From: a virus
IMG/VR virus record: IMGVR_UViG_3300047476_001939
Span: 1-25,991 of that record
Direction: 5' to 3' (one strand)
DNA length: 25,991 bases
The notes beneath the pieces were generated by a model. It saw only the letters and a program-made list of their open reading frames with translations. It was not told where the DNA came from and ran no database searches. Positions 17,001 to 25,400 of this stretch are shown piece by piece. Position numbers and translations under genes: made by a program. Positions within the stretch are counted from its first letter, which is position 1. Each line of letters begins with the position of its first letter.

Positions 17001-19478
17001 TTTAATGAAAAGATTTTAATTGCAGCAAATCATAAAATGTTTGTTTACAAGAGTGGAGAAGTTTATCAGATATTAAATGAAGCGCTTGTATCTGAAAAAT
17101 ATCAAATTACTTGTATTCACGTTTATAATGGAAGAGCTTATGCCGGAACAAATTATGGATTAGTATTCACATCGTATAATGGAGAATTTTGGTCTGTATT
17201 AAATGCTAAAGATCCATTATCTACAACTAACTACAAACTATTGAAGCCTATCATTTCTATGTCTTCATTAGGAAATAAATTATTTTTAGGATCTACAAAG
17301 GGATCAACAAGCTCTTGTTCAGTTTATCAATATGATGGAAAAGCAATTTCTGAACTGAAAACATTTACCACTTATGATCAAATTTCTGCTATCGCTGCAA
17401 AAGAATTTACTCTTTATGTAGGATTAGGAGGAGCATATGGTAGTGGAGCTTCAGCAATTTATAAATATTATAATTCAGAGTGGGTTCAAACATTATCATC
17501 TAATTTTGACAATGTTGAGTGTATGATCAAATCCTCAACAAGAAATTCTATTTTAGCAGGATTTAGAGGCGGACAAATCTGGGAGTTATCTTTCACAAAT
17601 GCAACAGCTAATTCTTGGGCTAAGCTTTATGATACATATGCTGACCATATTTTTAATATGTACGATGATCCAAATGGCAGCTATGTTTATATTAGTGCTG
17701 ACAATGGAACTTATGGATATTTTAAGTTAATAAATAATTTCAAGAAAATTGTTTCTTATTCTTATGAGACAAATCAACTAAACGCAACTTGGAGATCTTA
17801 CACAGGATCAGGCATCACTTGGACAGATTTTGGTGATATTGAAAGCTATAACTTTGTTGCTTATAGAGGACAGACAGAAGCAATCAACTATACTGGGGCT
17901 ATCGGAAATTCATTCGTTCCTCCAACAGGCTTTACAAATAGTTCTTTGATTTATGAAGGGGCAGTCTTAGCATCAAAAGACGGAAATCTTTCATTTAGAA
18001 TAGACAGTAGCGTTGGATATAATTTATTTGTAAATGACACTTTGCAAATAAGTAATTACAATCAATCTACTGCATTGTCAACACTTTATTCAACAAATGC
18101 TTTCACTACTTTAGAAGGTGATAAATTTAAAATAAAATTACAGACAACTAATAATGTTGGATCTGGAACTACTTTTAAATTATTATGGCAAAAAGATAGT
18201 GGAGAAGCTTTTGAAGTTATCCCAGCATCACAATTCTTAGGCTCAAGTGAAATGAAAGCTATCACTGCAATTGGTAATACTTTCTACGGCGCTGGTATGG
18301 ATGGTAGTGTTTATGAATTTACTACTACACCATATGAAAATAATAGTAGATATATTTATGCTAGATTCAAGGATCAAGCTGGAAATATTCAAGGTGTGTC
18401 TTTGCCTGCTCATTCTAGTGGTTATCCTTTGATTAGTGACAGAATGATTCAAGTGGCTAATACAGCAAACAATACAAGCTCATTCATTCAATATACAAAT
18501 ACAACTGTTGTTTCAAATACAAACACAACTATTAATCCTGTAACTGGAAATACACAAAACAATCAAAACAACAATCCAACACAGGGTCAAACAAATGCAA
18601 ATACTGGCTCCACAACAACGACAAATACTAATACTAATAACCAGAATTTATCTACAACTAATAATTCAGGCGTTATCTATCAAATCCAAAAGAATGCTGA
18701 CAACTCGTTATCTAGGAAGGGGATTTATGTACCCCCTTCAAGAGTTTACCCAGTTTATGCTCCTGACCGTAAAATCAGAGAGTACGGAATTTATGAAGTT
18801 CAGCCAATTTATGTTCCAACTCTTATTACGTGGACTCAAATTGTTGCCCTTATCTTAAATAAATATCCATCTACTCCTGATTCATCTTTAGATAATGGTA
18901 CTCAAGTTAAGATTTATGTAAAGGCTGGAAATACAAGAGCAGAATGTATAGCAGCAAGTTATGGAGATGCACAAACATTATCTTCAATCAATGACAGTCT
19001 TGCTCCAACAACTGCACAATCTTTGTCTGTTGATCTTTCTGCATATTCTGGAAAATGGTTGCAATATAAAGTTGAACTGATTACAGCAACTCCAAATGTC
19101 ACCCCAGAATTACTTTCTTTGACTCTTTCATATACATCATCTACAGGCAGCTATTTCTTTACTAGAATGTTCGATACAACTAATTATGATACTGATGCTC
19201 CAATGATCAAAAGAGGATTACTTACTTCTAACGAATTAAAGAATAATGGTAGTATCGTTTACGGATATACAACATCTGACGACTCTAACGAAACCTTTAA
19301 TTTTGCAAACTATACAGTTATTTCGCCTAATCAAACATTCGAATTATCAGAAGCATCCAGCAAAATTAGATTTGGAATCTTCCTCACAAGCGTAGGAACA
19401 ACTCCATCTATGGTCTATGATTTTGCCGTACAACTTGATATAGGAGATGCTAGCATTAAATTTAACCCAACTCCGTAG
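14088..19478 (+). CDS. Giant adhesin: SwmB repeats, PA14-interrupted propeller, jelly-roll C-terminus (1796 aa)
   Basis: Domains in order. Residues about 12-515 hold four tandem SwmB-like Ig repeats (strands such as TNPVTLTYTPPASDFFKIKD and NDTFILSYSKPTSDYITDQS). About 587-760 is a jelly-roll (STLLGSF, LAENTTYWIHITLDNL) like those of choice-of-anchor proteins. Residues 964-1215 form six propeller blades (ITAIASFNEKILIAANHKMF; ITCIHVYNGRAYAGTNYGLV). About 1225-1386 is a PA14 domain (LASKDGNLSFRIDSSVGYNL; FKLLWQKDSG; VIPASQFL). Blade 7 then follows (MKAITAIGNTFYGAGMDGSV), and after it an Ig-like strand (YIYARFKDQAGNI). Residues 1470-1528 are an N/T/Q-rich linker. The C-terminus (1529-1796) includes a discoidin-like motif (GKWLQYKVELITATP). 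PA14 domains usually bind glycans. The start overlaps the previous stop (TAATG). The stop is TAG, in frame with the next gene. Confidence 0.72.
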   Translation: MSEDIRNTFIAFSGASPGISTSLTNLSYTSYDGKRVYLNFEDIDSTGIEPSTGLQLRFSVTKKFGAIATTVTPTSTFVDASSPKTLQLILADSDRIVDYSYNGSGVALTAQTVFVSYDGTGFGSTVPKLSDNDTQKSFVSSFTGVGITNLTKESNPPLYNYSTTSTDGTKVFVYYTEATPPLLPTTNISGFAVSQNNSGIAITNGYVLDPTSASNGKVIVLQLSGKIDSDDGTNPVTLTYTPPASDFFKIKDSTGTGLTYAVSFSGTAITNLVADRSRPVVVNAQTSVTAPTLFLNFFVTMSEPTLPGTSATGFSIYHVEAEAFKDIYSVTDSSTTYNGFGVTQYALAVNKSGLGPNDTFILSYSKPTSDYITDQSGNLNELLSFSNLAIKNLYRGTFPLSPGGGYSAIAATTSYVSTTGYDLYLDFDLNKSYPAIPGTGITGFKVFIDGQSAPIRSASTGTTGSDHNVKLSLYNKVSSGSTVEVSFEQGSLRLYGASGYAAINNFEPAPITNNASYDHTGFFDAYFWNQSIDDNTTYGYEIEDETTDVFVKSEFYPNASVIYDTVPPKGILILNRKADDVDPGIKVHYFSGTGYSSTTTEYTDATSSYSFLQTVNAFKIVSDKAQNISTIYLKLKKTGSIVNLGDRINVAIYTHDTVNDSPSTLLGSFSSIQFDDLTTSFDSYTFTNTGLTLAENTTYWIHITLDNLPMPTVGSATIDIANFTNTSSEFAYYDDDNLIWIRLANTSPYYKITAFNTASAELSSKDYLLDIYETPLKQVSVYGGSSDLSKFEVIGNDQANYIYKKFDPVYEDTTNSANNIYPTVTNLIVGATAKNTKTYILQVKKTQTSEWEDIVENIADPETTDYLSFAFTTPISLYAARISYHGDYFTIDQRGDLTLAAYDKYSDVVSAQISRFSDFRDATSFPNADSKGFIDFSAGETTFTNIDLTNAAYLWSKKTGNATSEITAIASFNEKILIAANHKMFVYKSGEVYQILNEALVSEKYQITCIHVYNGRAYAGTNYGLVFTSYNGEFWSVLNAKDPLSTTNYKLLKPIISMSSLGNKLFLGSTKGSTSSCSVYQYDGKAISELKTFTTYDQISAIAAKEFTLYVGLGGAYGSGASAIYKYYNSEWVQTLSSNFDNVECMIKSSTRNSILAGFRGGQIWELSFTNATANSWAKLYDTYADHIFNMYDDPNGSYVYISADNGTYGYFKLINNFKKIVSYSYETNQLNATWRSYTGSGITWTDFGDIESYNFVAYRGQTEAINYTGAIGNSFVPPTGFTNSSLIYEGAVLASKDGNLSFRIDSSVGYNLFVNDTLQISNYNQSTALSTLYSTNAFTTLEGDKFKIKLQTTNNVGSGTTFKLLWQKDSGEAFEVIPASQFLGSSEMKAITAIGNTFYGAGMDGSVYEFTTTPYENNSRYIYARFKDQAGNIQGVSLPAHSSGYPLISDRMIQVANTANNTSSFIQYTNTTVVSNTNTTINPVTGNTQNNQNNNPTQGQTNANTGSTTTTNTNTNNQNLSTTNNSGVIYQIQKNADNSLSRKGIYVPPSRVYPVYAPDRKIREYGIYEVQPIYVPTLITWTQIVALILNKYPSTPDSSLDNGTQVKIYVKAGNTRAECIAASYGDAQTLSSINDSLAPTTAQSLSVDLSAYSGKWLQYKVELITATPNVTPELLSLTLSYTSSTGSYFFTRMFDTTNYDTDAPMIKRGLLTSNELKNNGSIVYGYTTSDDSNETFNFANYTVISPNQTFELSEASSKIRFGIFLTSVGTTPSMVYDFAVQLDIGDASIKFNPTP
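14124..15635 (+). repeat. Four tandem SwmB-like Ig repeats (protein level)
   Basis: Approximate units are residues 13-150, 155-272, 276-393 and 400-515. Each opens with a strand after Ser/Thr (VYLNFED, VFVYYTEA, LFLNFFVTM, LYLDFDLN), has a GF-x-V/I strand (ISGFAVSQ, ATGFSIYH, ITGFKVFI), and mostly ends in ITNL or IKNL. These are features of SwmB-type repeats known from very long bacterial surface proteins. The units are well diverged in DNA sequence. Confidence 0.65.
16977..18338 (+). other. Seven-bladed propeller with an inserted PA14 domain
   Basis: Six blades lie before a PA14 domain (about 17760-18245) and one after it. Every blade shows the pattern I-x-hydrophobic, short turn, hydrophobic-x-G, then an aromatic strand. 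The PA14 signature is strong: a DG-x-x-x-F core, LFVNDTLQI, then FKLLW and IP-x-x-x-L at its end. PA14 is known as an insertion domain in bacterial glucosidases and toxins. Confidence 0.7.
18495..18671 (+). repeat. Low-complexity N/T/Q-rich linker
   Basis: About 59 residues consisting almost only of Asn, Thr, Gln, Ser and Gly (for example GSTTTTNTNTNNQNLSTTNN), coded by short AAC/ACA/AAT/ACT tracts. It probably acts as a flexible hinge between the propeller/PA14 part and the C-terminal region. Such tracts are prone to length change by slippage. Confidence 0.8.
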
Positions 19479-19487
19479 GTAGTAATG
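19476..19487 (+). other. TAG stop followed in frame by the next start
   Basis: The order is TAG GTA GTA ATG, with both genes in the same reading frame and no other stop between them. Suppression of this TAG would join 1796 and at least 2169 residues into one chain. The nearby AGGTAG gives a weak ribosome binding site, so ordinary re-initiation is the simplest reading. Confidence 0.6.
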
Positions 19488-22400
19488 GCTAATCGTACAT
19501 CAATTTACAAGTTTTTATATTCACAATTTGGCGATATTTGGTACCCAGGTTTTGACTATGAAAATATGCTCACAGCTGAAACTAATTTTTCAGGCGTATA
19601 CTCTTTCTTTGGGCCTGGAGTAATTAATGGCTGGGATGTTTCTAAATTAGTTGATAGTAGAGCTGATCAAATTTTACTTATTGATGGCTACAACTCAAGT
19701 ACCACAAGCGAATATGGGCAAAAACTTACTCTACTAAATCTTGACTACACTGTTTCTTGTCGAGTCGCTACAACTACCAACATTACACTTTCAAATACTC
19801 AAACTATAGATGGTGTTTCCGTTGTCTCTGGAGATATTGTATTAGTAAAAGATCAATCTACAGCAGCAAACAATGGCATATATACTGTTGCTTCTGGATC
19901 TTGGACTAGACATTCTGCACTTGATTCTTCATCTGATTACTCTAATAATTTTGTCGTCTATGTAAGTTCTGGAACAGCAAATGAAAAAACATTATGGCTT
20001 GGAGCTGTATCATCCACTAATTTCACTTTAGGCTCAACAAATCTTTATTTTCAAAATGCATTTCAGCAGTGCATCAAAGTTAGCACTGGAAATGGCATAA
20101 TTGATAAATATGCTGCAAAAACAGAAAAGCCACAATACTTTAGACAAACAGTAAACAATACTTTCTATGCTTGGGCTGAATCTGGAATTTCAACTCTGTC
20201 TGACGAAATTTGTAATATTACTTGCCCAGCGCTTCCAGACTCCAAATACAACACATATTCTAATGCTGTTTATTTAGCAACCATTATTTACAAGGCTGAT
20301 ACAACTTACACAGATTTTAGTGTAGTTTCTGAAATAATTTATGAAGAAAGAAGAAATCAAATAAATGAAACTGCTGGAGAGTTTCAAAGACAGCTCCAAT
20401 TGTCTTATCTTAAACACAAGCATTTAGGTGAGATAAATACAGCAGAAAAGATTGATCTTGGCAATTTTCTTGTTCTTTATGGGTCCACTACTGATGGGAG
20501 CTTGAGTTATAGTAATACATCTATTTTTGTATTGAGAAATTCTGATGGCTCTCTGTTCAATGATACTATTTCTTCTTACGGCACACCAATTGTAAAACTT
20601 GACGGAATTACTTTACCTTCCACAGACTATTCAATTAGTGAATCAAGCAGCCCATACAAGATCTATCTCACTCAAGGTATCAACTCTACATCTAAACTTG
20701 AAGTGTATTTACCTTATGCTACAGATCAAACATTAGTAGCAGTAGATGCTAATCAAGCATTGTTATCATCATCATTAACTTTGAATTCATACATCAAATT
20801 AAGTGATGGAACAATTTACCAATACACAGATGCTTCAGGAATAACAACTGATAAATACACTCTGTTTTCTTGGACAGACTTTCAATACGACACAGCAGAA
20901 GTTTACTTGTCAGATGTATTGATTGATCCAGTTCATTACACAGTCAATCCTTACTCTGGATGTATTTTACTTAAGAGTTCAACACCAAATTACAATCAAT
21001 TTACTTTCTCTGATTTGAAAGTGATAGTAAAAGTTCGTAAAGCTGAAATCAAAAATTCTTTATCTAATGACTTTATCAAGAATTTATCGGCAAACAGTAT
21101 ATCTACAGGCAAGATATCAATAAATAATTTGAAGATAAATCATTACAGCGAAAATAGATATAAAGAAGCCTTGACTTTTACTCCTGACAAATATCTTGTT
21201 ACAGGTATTGGAAAGTCATATTTATATCCACAGAACACTAATTCTGCCATCCAATACAACGACAATATTAGCGCATTTTACAAGAGTGCAAATATTATTA
21301 CAAGTTTGAATTTGATTTATGCTGCATCCTCTAGAGGTTTATTCACATTCAATTTGGGTAGCAATACAGCACAATCTTCAAACTGGCAAAATGACTATGG
21401 AAAGATAATTTCACTAGAAGATAATATAATTTATCCTACAAATGAAAATTATTTTAAAAATGTTTATGCTTTTACTTCATTGGGCAAAGTTTATTACAAC
21501 AACACAAATAATTTATGGAATGAACTAAAGCTTCCAACTGATTCAAGTGGAATTGCAAAAACATTAAGTGCATTCAAGATTTCTTCTGATAAAACTGCAG
21601 ATGGATCTTATCAAATTTATCAATATGGTTTGACAAGTGATAAAGTTTATTACAGCATCATCCCAGACAATACAGCTTATCAAAATTGGAGCTGGAGTGA
21701 AGTTTCTAGTTTTTATAATAGTTCTGGCACTGCGATAACAAATATTTACAATCTTTCTGGAATCCAAGAAGTATCAACACAAAAAACTACTTATGTTGAA
21801 AATGCGCCAGATGATATTACAGTTCAAAGAGCATTATATGTTGGAGCAATTGGTACTAGCACAAGGGGTCTATACTACGGAGACTTTAGCCAATTATCAC
21901 AAATACTTAACGAACCAGTAAAGGGAATTTACTGGATCAAAGATGGTACTTACAAAAATAATATTATCTGGTGGAATGATTATCAGGCATTTATCACTCA
22001 CACTGCTAAATACTATGAAGACGCAACAGGTAAGTATTGGTCTCTTCCATTCTCACAATCCGCTACTTCTTTTAGCAACGCTTTATGTGCCACGACTGAA
22101 GATATCTCACTTTCAGGAACGCAAATAATTGATGGTGTATCTGTCAGTGCTGGCAATATTGTTTTAGTTAAGAACCAAACAACAAAGCCAGAGAATGGAA
22201 TTTATATTGCATCCTCTGGAAGTTGGACAAGATCAACAGAATTAGATGTCAATGCTGAATTTATCAATTGGAAAACTGTTTATGTCTCAAGTGGAACAAT
22301 CAATGGTGATAGCTCTTGGTATCTTGTAGTTGAAGATGCGTTTGATTTTGGAACTTCTGATGTTGTATGGGAAGTTCAGAGACTCAAGATATATCAAAAC

Positions 22401-25400
22401 TCCACTCCTTCTGGGGCTGGATCAAGTTCAGTTATCAATTGTGTAACTCAAAGAAACTCATCAACATTCCCGTCTGATTACTTTATTGGACACTCTAATG
22501 GTATAGCAAGAGTTCAAGAAACATCACTAGGAACATCAATAGCTTACTCCGAACTTTTTTGGGAGCCTGTATATCAAGGTGCAGTAAATTCTCTTTATAG
22601 CTTTGATGATGGATCTAATTTTGGAAAATTATACGCTGGAACAAGTAATGGTATATTCTTAAGTACTGAATTATTATGGCAAGATGTAAACATTTCCAGC
22701 ACAGTTTCTTTAGATTATAGATGGAAGAGACCTAACGATACATTTGTAGAAAACGAAACAGAATTTGCTGTTTTTGACAAAGACTATAATCAGATAACGA
22801 ATTTTACTCTCAACTATCCTTATCAAATGGTGGCTATTGGATCATCTTATATTCCTGGAAATCAACTGTATTACGAGAAGAGCTTCAATACTTTCACAAC
22901 AAACGCTTGGAATGATACTGGATCTGATAGCACTAGATTGTTCACATATATTAATGATGAGCCTAGCACTATTCCTTTTTATTCAAGCGCATCAGAAGGC
23001 AAAATTACTTTCACGCAATCTGTCTTGAAGAAAGATATTGACAATGTAAAGGTGTCTATTGTAAATGACATCCCAGCAATTACAGATGTTGGAACAAAGC
23101 CCCATTCTTCTACTTATGTGCCCTTATATAAGACAAAAAGCCCTATTGCATTACTAGCTAAAGCAAACTCCAATACGGATACTAAAATCTATGTAAATCA
23201 AAGAATTAGTGATTATTCTTTAGTTGAACTTAAGAGTGGAAATAAGTATGATATTGCAGTTGTAAAATCAATTGACAATACATCTTTCCCAACAGAAATT
23301 ACCCTATCTGTAGCAAGACTTACAAGTACTACTACTTTTGGTGTTGGTACTGAAGTTTATGGTATCAAGAACGAAATTGTATCTGGATTAGAAGATGATC
23401 TTTATCTTGCAATTTCAAATCAAACATATAACCTTGCATCAGAGAACAATTCTAATATTCAAGAATTAGCTAGAAAAATCAAATCATTGAATTCAACTAT
23501 ATTTGATTTCTCTGCGCCATCTATATCACAGACAGACACAAGAGGACTTAAGAACACATTACTAATTGATAATTTCTCAAGTAATGCTAGTTTTGACAGT
23601 CTTAATTCATCCTATAAAAATAGAACAGAATTAGTCCCAACTGTAAATGATTTCGAAAGTGATCCAATCCAAGTCAAGGGAATTATTGGCTTGACAAAAG
23701 ATGGTACAGGCACAAGAATAATTACAGAAAAAGGTGTTTGGAAATATACTGGATACTGGGAACTTGAAAGCACATTAGACGGTGCTTTTGATGCTAATTA
23801 TATAGCTATTAATCCTAATCTTGAAATTATTGTTGGCGCTTCTAATGGCCTTTGGAAATTTGACACAACTTGGCAGAAACAAACTTCATCAGCAAGACAA
23901 AATGCATATCTTTCAGGATTTTGGAATGGATCTGTTTTTGAAGCATTTGCAACTAGTGATGGCTTGAGTGTCAAACTTGGTTCTACTACTTTCCTATCTG
24001 ACTTCTTGAAACTTACTTCAAACAATATAAATGGACTTTTCAAAGGCATTTATATTAAAAATAGTGCTGGCACTGTATCTGAATTCGAAAGTTTACACGC
24101 AGCAGGAGACGATGGATATTATGTTATGGGGAACGATACACAATATTCAACATTCTCTAGCTTCCTTGTTCCTAGAAAAATGTTCAGCGCTGGAAATCCT
24201 GAAGGCGTAAATAAATACTATAAATCTTTCCAAGCCTACAGTGTTCCTTCATCAACAGCTAAATTAGAATATGCAAATCCATTATTTATTCTTACTAATG
24301 ATGGTATTTTAAAAGTAAGAAACTGGAAATATTCTTATCCTGAAGATCTTAATTCTACTGACTTCATTGTTGAGAGCAGATACTTGAGAGGGCTACATTG
24401 TTTCTCTTATGCTATTGATACTGAAGCTGCTGTTGGATCTACACCTGGCAAATCTAAAATTTACATAGGAACAAATGATGGAGTTTACAGATCTTTTGAT
24501 GAGGGTAATACTTTTGAAAGATCAGACTACATTAGCACACTTCCAACTTGTGTTTATGATCTTCAAGTCTTTTCTTCTACATTCAACAGTATCACACAAA
24601 ATGTTTTAGTTGCCTGTACTAATAATGGTATTTGGTATACACTTGATGATGGTGATTGCTGGTATAGAACTGGTGAAAATACAAGCGAAGGATATAGCCC
24701 AGTTTTATTTGCATCCAAGCCTTCAAATGACATAAGATTTATAATTAGTGACAGTGGATCAGTTGGATATTTAGCACAGACATTTACTACATCTTCAACT
24801 GCAAGCACAATTTCAAAAGTATCTGCATTCTTGTCAATTAGAGAGCAAGATAACATTGCAAATTCTTCATATAATGATAGTCTTACAAATACAACTCTTA
24901 CTGCTTATGTTTATTCTGTAGATACAAATTCAGCACCACAAACTCAATTAGCAGCCTCCAGTCCTATTACTTCTTCTAGTATAAATGTAGGTGGATTTAC
25001 AAGCTTCAATCTTACAAGTGCTTTAGATATACCAGGCACAGGATCAACAACTTTAGCTTTAGTTATCAAAGAAACAGCAAGCTCAATTCCAATCTTTAAG
25101 TGGAAAAAAGCATCTACAAGCAATCCTTTCTCTGGATATGGATATACAAGTTCAAATGCAATAAGCTGGACTGGAATTAGTACAAGTTATGACTTCTTCT
25201 TCCAAGCACATTATGACAATGCTTATGCTCCAATAGAAATTATTGTTCCTATTGGTAATTATGACAACACTGAAGTTAATTGGGATAGTGGAAAGGGCAA
25301 AGGTGTCATCTCTAGTGATGATGGCTACTTATATCTTAAGCCTAAATTTGTAATCTCTAACGTATTTGATAATTCTGCTTCTATGCGAATGTCATCAGGA

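Noticed and set aside
18595-18858. An 87-codon + strand reading frame
   Set aside because: It overlaps the linker and C-terminal region of the 1796-aa gene in another frame, where the AAT/ACT tracts lack stops by composition.
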